From assembly GCF_000014945.1 (NCBI RefSeq), contig NC_008553.1, forward strand, positions 1,550,001 through 1,614,000: a DNA stretch of 64,000 nucleotides, written 5' to 3'. The notes beneath the pieces are model-generated. The model was not told the origin of the DNA and ran no database searches. It was given only the letters and a program-made list of their open reading frames with translations. This DNA is from Methanothrix thermoacetophila PT. GTDB taxonomy: Archaea > Halobacteriota > Methanosarcinia > Methanotrichales > Methanotrichaceae. Shown piece by piece: positions 43,215 through 52,400 of the stretch. The position numbers and the translations under genes are program-made. The number at the start of each line of letters is the position of its first letter. Positions within the stretch are counted from its first letter, which is position 1.

Positions 43215-43769
43215 ATGTGTGCGAATGACCTCAGAGAGCTCGCATGTGAGATTGTGAGATGTGAGAGGTGCGGGCTTTCAAAGACGAGAAGAAACGCTGT
43301 TCCAGGCGAGGGTCCAGAGGATGCGAGGATCATGATGATTGGCGAGGCCCCGGGTGCGGCTGAGGATCTTGCAGGAAGGCCATTTGTGGGAAGGGCTGGA
43401 GCAATCCTGAACAGAGCTCTCAATCTCGCAGGATTGGATCGTGATGAGATATTCATAACAAACATCGTGAAGTGCCGGCCACCTGGAAACAGGCAGCCCA
43501 GCGCAGATGAGATCAGAGCATGCATGCCGTATCTGAGAAAACAGATCGAGATGGTCAGACCATCAGCGATCTGCCTGCTCGGGAACGTCCCGGCGAGGGC
43601 CATCCTCGGCGTACAGGGCGTGACAGCTCTTAGGGGCAGGGTATTCGATGATCTCTACCTGATCACATTCCACCCAGCGGCTGTTCTGAGAAACATGGGC
43701 CGCATGGAGCTTTTCGTATCTGATCTGGTGAGGCTTAGAGAGATGCGATTCGGAAGCAATGTGCGCTGA
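43215..43769 (+). CDS. uracil-DNA glycosylase, family 4
   Basis: This 184-residue 4Fe-4S enzyme removes uracil from DNA, mainly from deaminated cytosine, a particular problem at high temperature. Motif A is GEAPGAAEDLAGRPFVGRAG. Motif B is TFHPAAVLRN. Four cysteines fit the cluster: two in CERCGLSKTR, one in IVKCRPPGNRQP, one in IRACMPYL. The ATG has GGAG six bases upstream. It follows mutL after 225 bp on the same strand, a plausible repair cluster. Confidence 0.93.
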   Translation: MCANDLRELACEIVRCERCGLSKTRRNAVPGEGPEDARIMMIGEAPGAAEDLAGRPFVGRAGAILNRALNLAGLDRDEIFITNIVKCRPPGNRQPSADEIRACMPYLRKQIEMVRPSAICLLGNVPARAILGVQGVTALRGRVFDDLYLITFHPAAVLRNMGRMELFVSDLVRLREMRFGSNVR

Positions 43770-43847
43770 GAGCGGTCAACATCTCAACAGGAGATTGTGG
43801 TGTATCTCACAACTCTGTAAAAATAGCTGAGTCCAGATCCTCAGACC

Positions 43848-43958
43848 TGGCTCAGACCGATATATATCCTGCATTTTCTGCAAGTAGTCCCCATTGGCAT
43901 ATCTCTTGTGAAGAATGGCGGTGGCTCAGACCGGTATATATCCTGCATTTTCTGCAAG
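43848..43958. repeat. R-S-R repeat locus 11 at the 3' end of pstS
   Basis: A 37-bp sequence at 43848-43884 recurs with one change at 43922-43958. The second copy is the last coding codons and stop of the pstS gene (minus strand), plus a few bases. The 37-bp segment 43885-43921 between them is unique in the window. A duplicate of the gene end therefore lies downstream of the gene. Confidence 0.75.
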
Positions 43959-44759
43959 GCTCTGCCCCTGTGAGCTCAGCACGAAGTCTATGAAGGCCTG
44001 GGCTCCCGGGCTGGGCTCTCCGAGGGTGTAGAAGTACAGCTTTCTTGCCAGTGGGTACTCTCCGGATTTGATGTTCTCCATTGTTGGATAAACGCCATCC
44101 AGCGCAACTCCCTTCACAGTACCGTCTGTGGCGTAGCTGTATCCCAGATAACCTATCGCCTTATCACTGCCTTTTATCGCGGTCTTCACCTCAGAATTGT
44201 CCGCTGCCTCGGTCGCCACTCCAGGAGTCTCCGCCTCCTTGGAGCCCATTATGATCTCGTTGAATGTATCCCGTGTGCCGGATCCCGCCCTCCTCGCTAT
44301 GGCGTATATCTGTCTGTCAGGGCCGCCTACTTCCTTCCAGTTACTGATCTCTCCAGCATATATCTTCCTGACCTGCTCTTTTGTGAGCTCCCTCACACCT
44401 GCATCATAAATCTGGGGGCTCACTGCCACGACTATGCCATCATACGCCACTAGAATCTCATTGAACTTCCTGTCAGCAGTCTCATACTTGCTTCTCTCGG
44501 TCTCCGTTATCTCCCTGGATGCCATGGCGATATCCGATCTCCCCTCTCCCAGATCAGCTATCCCTACACCAGTGCCGCCGCCTGTGACCGTAACCCTGTA
44601 CTCGCTCTGCTCAGAGTTGAAGCTCTCAGCGCATACAGATGCGAGAGGCATCACAGTTGTCGATCCTGAGACGCGCACATCTGTGGCGCTCAGCGCTGGG
44701 CTGATTGCGCCCAGGACAAGCATTATGGTGATTACTTTCAGCAATCCCATTTCGATCAC
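43926..44759 (-). CDS. pstS: phosphate-binding protein of an ABC transporter (PstS-like)
   Basis: This 277-residue secreted solute-binding protein has a signal peptide (ending ISPALSA). The PBP domain shows SGSTTVMPLAS, TGGGTGVGIADLGEGRSDIA and RAGSGTRDTF, typical phosphate-binding loops. It should capture phosphate for a PstCAB permease, which is not encoded nearby. The frame starts with GTG 44759. ATG 44750 with GGTGATC upstream is also reasonable. A TATA box and a perfect palindrome lie just upstream. Its last codons are duplicated downstream (R-S-R locus 11). Confidence 0.88.
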   Translation of the reverse strand: MIEMGLLKVITIMLVLGAISPALSATDVRVSGSTTVMPLASVCAESFNSEQSEYRVTVTGGGTGVGIADLGEGRSDIAMASREITETERSKYETADRKFNEILVAYDGIVVAVSPQIYDAGVRELTKEQVRKIYAGEISNWKEVGGPDRQIYAIARRAGSGTRDTFNEIIMGSKEAETPGVATEAADNSEVKTAIKGSDKAIGYLGYSYATDGTVKGVALDGVYPTMENIKSGEYPLARKLYFYTLGEPSPGAQAFIDFVLSSQGQSLAENAGYIPV

Positions 44760-44778
44760 CGGTGGGAGGGACGTCGAG

Positions 44779-44802
44779 GTTTTATATATACTATTTCGAA
44801 AT
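44779..44802 (-). promoter_or_regulatory. pstS promoter with TATTTCGAAATA palindrome
   Basis: On the minus strand TATATATAAAA forms a strong TATA box about 25 bases before the start. Directly upstream is the perfect 12-bp palindrome TATTTCGAAATA, placed where a regulator could block or recruit TFB. Control by phosphate is a guess from the gene. Confidence 0.55.
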
Positions 44803-44930
44803 AAAAAATATATCTCAATATGTGACTATATTCTGATTATAATGTATATACCCAGAGGCGCGGAACGGGATAACCTCACGCGTGGACTGGCATTCAGATG
44901 AATCAAATGCGGGAAAAACCTCTGCAATGA

Positions 44931-45377
44931 TTACCGCACAGCCTTTCTCAGCGCATTTTTCTCCACAAATATGCTCGGTGTGGATGTCACATTGATAAAA
45001 GTCCTGGTGACTCCTTCGGGGTAAACCACGGTGAACCTGGATATCGGAGAGCTGAGAGGTTTCGCGTCGTAAAGGTAGTAACCATCAAGATACGTGCCGG
45101 CGTTCTCAACAACAAGTGTTGCTGTGGACGGTTTGGCTTTCACTGTTTTTACATTCTGATAGCTGGAGAACAGCCTGACCAGCTCGGGCTCGATATGCCT
45201 GCACCCCAGAGCAAGCACATACAGCCTCGCGAACGGCTCCAGTGTATAATTTACATTAAACTTCAGATCATCTCCATCGGGGATCATCGTCACGTCCTTC
45301 ACCTGGATGTAGCTCAGTCCGGCGGAGGCATGCCATACAAAAAAAACAAACGTGATAATCAGCCCGAGATACCTCAT
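44931..45377 (-). CDS. secreted protein of unknown function
   Basis: This protein of about 148 residues starts with a signal peptide or anchor (MRYLGLIITFVFFVWHASAG). A beta-rich domain follows. I recognise no family. Two Asn-x-Thr/Ser sequons (NVNYT, FINVTS) could be glycosylated. ATG 45377 is preceded by GAGGTGG; the frame is open to 45410. It follows the DUF2116-like gene by ten bases, so the two are probably co-transcribed. Confidence 0.65.
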   Translation of the reverse strand: MRYLGLIITFVFFVWHASAGLSYIQVKDVTMIPDGDDLKFNVNYTLEPFARLYVLALGCRHIEPELVRLFSSYQNVKTVKAKPSTATLVVENAGTYLDGYYLYDAKPLSSPISRFTVVYPEGVTRTFINVTSTPSIFVEKNALRKAVR

Positions 45378-45387
45378 ATCTACCACC

Positions 45388-45612
45388 TCAGCCAGCAGTC
45401 CCCTGTCCAAAGAGAGCAGGCAGGATGCCGAGCAGGACGAACGTTGCTATCATCAGGAGAAGAAATACCACAAAAACAAGCTGCTGTCGCCTCTGTGCTG
45501 ATCTGTACTTAGATTCGCAAAGCTCGTCACAGAACATGCTGTTGGCCTCAATGGCATTACCGCATATTATGCAGTGCTTGTGGGGTGAGAGCTTGTTCAA
45601 CCACACCACCAT
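45388..45612 (-). CDS. DUF2116-like zinc-ribbon membrane protein
   Basis: This 74-residue protein has an N-terminal zinc-ribbon with the pattern C-x2-C (HCIICGNAI) and C-x3-C (FCDELCESKY). One C-terminal transmembrane helix (LVFVVFLLLMIATFVLLGIL) follows. This matches small archaeal DUF2116-type proteins of unknown role. It starts at ATG 45612. Confidence 0.72.
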   Translation of the reverse strand: MVVWLNKLSPHKHCIICGNAIEANSMFCDELCESKYRSAQRRQQLVFVVFLLLMIATFVLLGILPALFGQGTAG

Positions 45613-46059
45613 GGGATGTTCTTAGTCGAAGCACAATGATAGATAAAATTTGCGTGTGATTGCTCCTGCCCGGATGGCTGAGACCCTGTAATTCCCCGCA
45701 ATTCACTGTAGTAAAACTTTCTGCCAGGAAAACCGCTCCGCGTTACGGCATCAGGTCACTGAATCTCTGGATGGTATAACAGGGAATCTGTCGCCCGATG
45801 CTAACTCCGGTGCATCATCCTCCGGCAACCTCTGTCTGACCGGCAACCCTCGCAACGGGCTCATGTACCGCATCTGGGTTGTCTTGAGGTCATCGTCAGA
45901 TCATTTCAGAGATCTCCCACAAGGACCTATCAATGCGGCATGTCGTCCCTCTATCGCACCAGCACTCAAAGCGACATCATGCCATGCTCATGCCAGCCCT
46001 CGTTAAAGGGACTAGTATTTGTTAGATTCTTCATTTATAAATATATCGTTGTCCACGGC

Positions 46060-46150
46060 GGACGTGTTCGGATAAGAAGGGGAGTCTATTTGATGAGCAA
46101 TCCCTTCAAGGCTCGCGATTCAAACACACGGCCTTTATTCGGACAGGTCC
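46060..46150. mobile_element. MITE-like element, family B copy 8
   Basis: The ends are GGACGTGTTCGGATAAG and CTTTATTCGGACAGGTCC. The interior differs from other copies more than the ends do. Confidence 0.6.
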
Positions 46151-46252
46151 TCCAGGGTGGACCTGCCGAATAAGACAAAACCAGAACTGAGTATGGAATT
46201 ACTTCACTGAGATTTAGAAAATTCAGAGAGGTGATGCCGGATGACATCGAAT

Positions 46253-46348
46253 TCGTCTCGAAACTATTTAAGCAACGATGCGGATCTGCATCGACCCTGC
46301 GCGGAAATACAATCTGCATAAATCAATACGCCTGGGGATTTTGAGACG
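46253..46348. mobile_element. MITE-like element, family A copy 4
   Basis: The 96-bp element has ends GAATTCGTCTCGAAAC and TTTTGAGACGACTTC. It is almost identical along its length to copy 5 at 53669, which suggests recent mobility or copying. Confidence 0.78.
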
Positions 46349-46439
46349 ACTTCATCGGTATCTTTGATCTCTGCTTTATCCGGCCCGCCTCTCTTCAGCA
46401 GGAATATGGCCTTTTATGGTGTCTTTTGAAATTAGGTTG

Positions 46440-46550
46440 CGTACTCGTATCACTAAATACTTCAGCTGGATTCGAGAGCTATGGGCAAAATGTCCTGCGA
46501 ATCTGAAGAGGCGGAGTGCTTCCAGATTTCAATGGATCAAGTAAACGACC
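46440..46550 (+). repeat. interspersed repeat family D, copy 3
   Basis: It contains TCAGCTGGATTCGAGAGCTA and GAATCTGAAGAGGCGGAG. It matches copies at 14600 and (inverted) 21880. Confidence 0.5.
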
Positions 46551-46587
46551 AGAAATCAAGCTTTTCGTGATAGCGGCCCCTGGGGCT

Positions 46588-46673
46588 GGACCTATCTGGA
46601 TAAGAGCCGATGCCAGAGATTTGGGCCTTACTCCTTTTGGATGTCTGAGACGCTTAATCCTTATTCGGACATC
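46588..46673. mobile_element. MITE-like element, family B copy 9
   Basis: GGACCTATCTGGATAAGAGC and CTTATTCGGACAT form the ends. The interior GGCCTTACTCCTTTTGGATG is a good family match. The long open frame of herA begins inside this element at ATG 46641. Confidence 0.65.
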
Positions 46674-46733
46674 TCTCTATCCCCCATCACAAAGTTCAAG
46701 GATGTGTGGCGCTCAGAAGCAAAGGGGATTGTC

Positions 46734-48281
46734 TTGAGTTTCGCGGAGAGGATCATGGTGAAGAGCATGCCAGGCAATGTGTACAGAATACTCGCAAAGG
46801 ACGTGCGTTCATACGAGTTCATAATACCCTATGATGAAAAGGCAGATGTGGGGGAGATATTCACTGTGGAGGACAGGGATATGCTCTTTCTCGCCCGTGT
46901 CGTCAATGTGCAGCACGACTCAAACTACAACGGGAGATGGGATACGAGCATTAGGGGCACGGAGCTGTACGATGAGGAGCAGATCTTCAACAGGGTGATC
47001 GCAGAGCCGCTCGGATGCATACCCCGCGATCAGACCAAAAGAAGAGGCGCATTCAGAAAGGCAAAGACAATTCCCACGAAGTTCTCAAAGGTGAAGAGGA
47101 CAGAGGCGGAGGAGTTCGGTTTTTTAAAGGATACTATGGGAGATATCGAGGTCGGTGTTCTGAGAAACGGCAGCAGGGACACAGATGTGACTGTGGCGCT
47201 CCACAGCAGCGCGATGGACCATCATATGGGCATATTCGCAACCACTGGAATGGGAAAGTCTAATTTCATGAAGGTCTTCGCAGCCTCATGCATGAAGCTT
47301 GCTTCAGAGAACAGATCTGAGTTCGGGCTGCTCATAGTAGATCCTCATGGGGAGTACCTGAGAGGCGGAAAGGCCGGCAAGGGGCTTCTTCACCTCACCC
47401 CGTATGCATCAAGCCTTAAATGTTACTCCACAGATCCCAGGAATCACAGCCTCCCGGAGGTCAGCGAACTCACGATCTCCAGAAGGGATATCCTGCCAGA
47501 GGATATCAAGGTGCTGCATGACTGGACCGGTGCGCAGATGGACGCCTTGGACAGTATCGAGCGGATCTTCGATGGGGACTCGTGGATAGATGAGATCCTT
47601 GATGAGAATGGTAAAGCGATGCTGACAGAGAGGGCTAAGGTATCAGAAAAGACTGTCGATGTTCTGGTAAGAAAGCTGGAGAACATACTTTCAAGAAATA
47701 AATATATAAAATCCTCTGGAAACTCCAGCATCCCCGGGATAATCGAGGGAGTGAAGAGCGGAAAGGTCGTGCTGATCGACATCCCCAACCTGAGCGAGAG
47801 CAGCGAGCTCTTCCTGCTCTCCCTGATATCCAGGCGGATAATGGAGGACTACAGAAACGAGGAGGAGGGGAGGAAGAGGTGCATGATAGTCATCGAGGAG
47901 GCGCAGAGGGTTCTCGGGAGTGACAGCAGGATCGCGCGCTTCGAGGAGATAGCAAGAGAGGGAAGAAAGTTTGGAGTTGGACTTTGCGCGATAACACAGC
48001 AGCCGAAGCTGATAGACAGGGAGCTCCTCTCGCAGTTCAACACGGTGGTCGTGATGGGGCTCGCAGACAGGAACGATCGGGTGCGCGTGGAGGAGTCCGC
48101 AAAGCAGGATCTCTCGTCGCTGGATGTTGAGATACAGACCTTGGAGAAGGGAGAGGCGATCATAAGCACGCTGAACGTACCCTTCCCGATACCTGCTAAG
48201 ATACACATATATGAGGATTACATAGAGCGTCTCCGGCCGAGTGCACCCGAGAGAAGGTCGTTCAGGCCGACACCTGACTGA
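46734..48281 (+). CDS. herA: HerA-type DNA translocase/helicase
   Basis: This is a FtsK/HerA-superfamily ATPase of about 515 residues that works with Mre11-Rad50 in DNA end resection. A HAS-barrel-like N-terminal domain covers the first 110 residues. The P-loop is TTGMGKSNF (DNA 47242-47268). Walker B is MIVIEEAQRVL. The arginine-finger region contains DRNDRVRVEE. The open frame reaches back to ATG 46641, but its first ten codons lie in a family B element. TTG 46734, with AAAGGGG six bases upstream, is a better start; ATG 46755 is another option. It heads the herA-mre11-rad50 operon, ten bases before mre11. No nurA is present here. Confidence 0.9.
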   Translation: MSFAERIMVKSMPGNVYRILAKDVRSYEFIIPYDEKADVGEIFTVEDRDMLFLARVVNVQHDSNYNGRWDTSIRGTELYDEEQIFNRVIAEPLGCIPRDQTKRRGAFRKAKTIPTKFSKVKRTEAEEFGFLKDTMGDIEVGVLRNGSRDTDVTVALHSSAMDHHMGIFATTGMGKSNFMKVFAASCMKLASENRSEFGLLIVDPHGEYLRGGKAGKGLLHLTPYASSLKCYSTDPRNHSLPEVSELTISRRDILPEDIKVLHDWTGAQMDALDSIERIFDGDSWIDEILDENGKAMLTERAKVSEKTVDVLVRKLENILSRNKYIKSSGNSSIPGIIEGVKSGKVVLIDIPNLSESSELFLLSLISRRIMEDYRNEEEGRKRCMIVIEEAQRVLGSDSRIARFEEIAREGRKFGVGLCAITQQPKLIDRELLSQFNTVVVMGLADRNDRVRVEESAKQDLSSLDVEIQTLEKGEAIISTLNVPFPIPAKIHIYEDYIERLRPSAPERRSFRPTPD

Positions 48282-48290
48282 GGGGATGCC

Positions 48291-49418
48291 TTGAGGATAG
48301 TTCACATCGCAGATACCCATCTTGGGTTTCAGAGCTTCAGCAGGATGGATGAGAAGGGAAGGAACCTGATGGAGGAGTGCATCTATAGGGACTTCGGGCA
48401 GGCTATCGAGAGGATCACAGAGCTCAAGCCAGATGCAGTGGTGCACGCTGGAGACGTCTTCCACCACGTCCGCCCCAGAATAAGACCGCTCTACATATTC
48501 AAGCAGTCTCTGGAACGCCTCAGCGATGCTGGCATACCCGTGATCGTGATAAGCGGAAATCATGATGCCCCGAAGAGCTACTCAGCGTTGAGCCCGTTCT
48601 ACCTCTACGATGGGATGAAGGATGTGTATATCGCTCACAGATACAGATACGAGCGTTTCGAGGTCGGAGATCATGTCTTCCACTGCATACCATTCTGCTT
48701 CACCCAGGAGGACTACCTGGAGGAGTTCAGAAAAATAAAGATGTGTGGTTCGGATGTACTCGTTATGCACGGGCTCGTGGAGGCGCTGCGCGACCAGAGC
48801 ATGAAGCCAGTGGGAGAGCATATCGTCAGCGACAGCTTCCTGAAGAGCGATTTCAGCTACATCGCGCTCGGACATTATCACGATCAGAGGAGGATAGCAC
48901 AAAACACCTGGTACAGCGGCTCGATCGAGTACTTCAATTTCAACGAGGCTCCGCAGAGAAAAGGAGCACTGATGGTGGATTTGAGCACCGGAGGCGTGGA
49001 GAGCATCGGGGTGCCGAACGTCGGGATGAGGGTGATAGAGCTGGATTGCTTTGGAAGAACGGCTGAGGAGATCCTGGATCTGATCGAGGAGGAGTGTGGA
49101 GGGGAGAGAGACAAGATCGTCCGCGTCGATCTCAGGAGGGTTAACAGAGCAGCCTACAGGAGAATGGATCAGAGAAGGCTGAGCAGGCTCGCTGCCTCGA
49201 TGTTCTGCCTCAAAATAAAACCGGAATACGATGAGACTGCAAGAGCCGAGGAGATTAAACCACCGGAGCGTCTCGATCTGGAGTTCGTGCGCTTCCTGGA
49301 AGGCGAGATGGAGAAGATACCGAATGCGATCCGGCAAGATGTCATGAGCTACGGGACTGAGCTGATCAGAAAGGTGATCGAGAGGAGAGGCACAGAGGGT
49401 ATGGATGCATCTCAATAG
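48291..49418 (+). CDS. mre11: DNA double-strand break repair nuclease Mre11
   Basis: This 375-residue manganese-dependent nuclease opens broken DNA ends for recombination. The phosphoesterase motifs are in order: ADTHLG (Asp8, His10), HAGDVFHH, GNHD, MHGLVE and GHYH. A capping domain and the C-terminal Rad50-binding region follow. The start is TTG with GAGGGGATGCC upstream. It overlaps rad50 by 14 bases, so the two are translated together. Confidence 0.95.
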   Translation: MRIVHIADTHLGFQSFSRMDEKGRNLMEECIYRDFGQAIERITELKPDAVVHAGDVFHHVRPRIRPLYIFKQSLERLSDAGIPVIVISGNHDAPKSYSALSPFYLYDGMKDVYIAHRYRYERFEVGDHVFHCIPFCFTQEDYLEEFRKIKMCGSDVLVMHGLVEALRDQSMKPVGEHIVSDSFLKSDFSYIALGHYHDQRRIAQNTWYSGSIEYFNFNEAPQRKGALMVDLSTGGVESIGVPNVGMRVIELDCFGRTAEEILDLIEEECGGERDKIVRVDLRRVNRAAYRRMDQRRLSRLAASMFCLKIKPEYDETARAEEIKPPERLDLEFVRFLEGEMEKIPNAIRQDVMSYGTELIRKVIERRGTEGMDASQ

Positions 49419-52400
49419 GCTGGTGTTGCGGAACTTCAAGAAGTACAGGCGTGCAGATATAACATTCCAGGACGGGCTCACTGGCATAATAGGCGGGAAT
49501 GGAGCAGGCAAGAGCACGATCGTCGAGGCGATAGCCTGGGCGCTGTATGGCAGCAGGGCATACACTGTCGAGAAGCTCGAGAAGAGGCTCATAAAGAACG
49601 TGAACGCCAGGCCCGAGGAGTCGGTGGAGGTTCATCTGACGCTCTCCATTGGAAAGAATGAGATCGTCATATCGAGAATCATGAAGGGGAAGAGCATGCT
49701 GCCCGATGCATCTCTGTGCATCAACGGCCAAGAGGTCGCAAAGGGCATGCGCGAGGTCGATGCTCATCTCTCTAAACTGATGAAGATAAGCTTCCAGGAC
49801 TTCATGAGGACATTCTATGCGCGACAGAAGGACCTTGATAATCTCATAAGAGAGGGTGGAGCTGGAAAGAGGGATTACCTGCTGAAGCTCCTCGGCCTTG
49901 AGGACATCCGTGAGATCGGGCTCGAGATCACGAAGGATGATCTGAGAGAGATCGAGAGAAGGATCAATCTGGCCTCCGGAGCGCTCTCGGAGCTGGGCGA
50001 TGTGGAGAGGAGGATCGAGGAGATAAGAGCGCAGGAGGCATCTGCCAGGGCAGAGCTGATCAAACGGGAGATTGCTCTCAAAGACGCTGAAAATGAGCGG
50101 AAGAGGGCTAGGGAGGATCTGGAGCGGCTGGACGAGAAGAGACAGGAGCATATGCGTCTGAAGCGGGAGATCGAGCACGTTCAGGGCTACATCGCAGATA
50201 GGGAGAGGACTGCAAGAGAGGAGCGCGCAAGGCTCGAGGGGATTGAGGAGAAGAAGAGAAAGCTCCATGCTCTCACATCAGATCTGAAGCGCCTGAATGA
50301 GATAAGAAAGCACCTCCATGACCTGGAGGCGGCTCGGAGAGATTACGAGCAACTGAACTCAATTCTTAAGAGCCTTCAAATAGAGAGAAGGGAGGCGCTT
50401 CGCTCACTGAATGAGCTTGAGACAAGGCTTGATGAGCTCTACAGATGCCGCAGTGAGATGGAGGGGCTCAGGGAGAAGGCGGATCTCTATGTGACTACAC
50501 AGAGGGAGCTGGAGGAGCTCGAGATAAAGAGAGAGCGGTTCACCTCCCACGTCTCATCTATCGCTAGCCTGGATGCAGAGAGGTCCGCGCTTTTGAGAGA
50601 TTACAAGATGAAGGCTGACCTTGTGAGAGAGCTTCGGGAGGCCAGGAGATCGCTTCCAGATCTCGAGCGCCGGCTGTCTGTCCTGGAATCGCTGAAGAGG
50701 GAGCTGGAGGAGCTTGAAAGGGCAAAAGAGATGCATCGCAGGCTTGATGAGCTGTTATCTGAGAGAGACTCACGCATCGAGAGGAGAGCTCAGCTTCTGA
50801 ATCGGCTTGATATTATTCACAAAAAGCTCTCTGAGATCGGCGATCTTGCCCGGGAGGAGAGGGGTCTCAGAGAGAGGGAGGTCCAGCTGGAGACGCTCAT
50901 AGAGACTCTGAATCAAAAGAGGACAGAGATCGAGAGCCGGCGCAATCTCGCAAGATCCAAGATGCACGAGTCTCAGAGCAACCTCAAACGAATCGAGAGC
51001 CTCGGGGCCGAGAGCCCCTGCCCGACGTGCGAGCGCCCACTTGGCGACCAGTACTCTCGACTTACGGAGAAGTACAGGGAAGAGATCAGAAGGTACAGAG
51101 ACGATTACGAGACTGCTACAAATGAGCTCCGCGATTTGAATGAGCGCGTCAAAAATGCGCAGCATCTCAGGGAGCGTCTCAGGGCATCCGCAGAATCGCT
51201 GGGCAAGAGGAGGAGCGATCTCGCATCGCTTGAGGCTGAGCAGAGGGAGGTCATGCTCCAGCTCTCAGAGATGAGGGAAAGAATCTCCGAGCTGGATGGG
51301 GAGATCGATGCCATAGGCCAGGCTGAGTATGATTCGAAGAGACACGAAGAGGTCAAGCGCTCGCTTTCAGGTTACAATGAGCTCATCGATAAGCGGGCGA
51401 GGCTCCTGGCACGCCTCGAAAACCTCCCCGGGCTGGAGAGCGAGCTGGAGAATACCAGAGAAAAAGCATCCGCGCTGGATGAGAGAATATTCGAGCACTC
51501 GAGAAGCATCTCCATCTTAGATTACGATGAGCGTGCATACCTGAGGGCGAGATCGACTCTCTCAGAGCTCCAGAGCTCCCACGAGAGGTACGGGCTCCTC
51601 CTCCAGCAGACAGGCGAGATTGAAAGGCTTGAGAAGCTGCTGGAAGCCCTGAGAATACGGGTCCAGAGGCTGGACGGAGATATGCTGAAGGTGGAGGGGG
51701 AGCTGTCAGAGCTGGCATTCGATCCGAATGAGTATGATATGCTCAGAGCAGAAGAAACAAGGCTTGCTGAGATCGAATCGATCGCGAACCGCCTCAGGGT
51801 CGAGATCGCAGCTGAGGATCTCTCGAGATCAAGACTGTTCGAGGCCGAAACGGATCTCAGAAGGCTGCACACGCAGATGGCTGAGCTCAGTACGCGTCTT
51901 GAGGAGCTGGGTTATACCGATGCATCTTATGAGAATGCGAAGAGAATACTATCAGATGCGGATGAGAGGCTGAGGTGTGCGAACGAGGAATACGCCAAAA
52001 TGCGCGATGAGCTCAGGAGGCTGGAGTGGTCCCTATCTGGCCTGAATGATGATCTGAAGAGAAAAAGGGAGCTGGAGAGGAAGATCGATGAGCTAAACAG
52101 AAAAGCACAGGTGGTATCCGTAGTCAGGGACCTGCTGGTGCGGTTCATGGACGCGCTCCTGGTGAGGGTGAGAAATGAGATCGCCCAGAACGCGGCAAGG
52201 ATAATGGAGGAGGTCACCGGCAAGTACAGCATACTCAAGATAGATGAGAACTTCAACATACTGGTCGATGACAGGGGCACGGATTATCCGATATGGAGGT
52301 TTTCAGGCGGAGAGATAGATATGATCGCCCTCTCTGTGAGAATAGCGATAAGCGAGTATCTCATGAGGTCTTTCGGGGAAGAGAGCGGCTACTCCTTCAT

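Larger units (their letters stand above)
45613..46733. other. 1.1 kb gene-free stretch with four element copies
   Basis: No gene is seen before herA. The region carries family B copies at 46060 and 46588, a family A copy at 46253 and a family D copy at 46440. I see nothing recognisable between 45613 and 46050. Confidence 0.5.
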
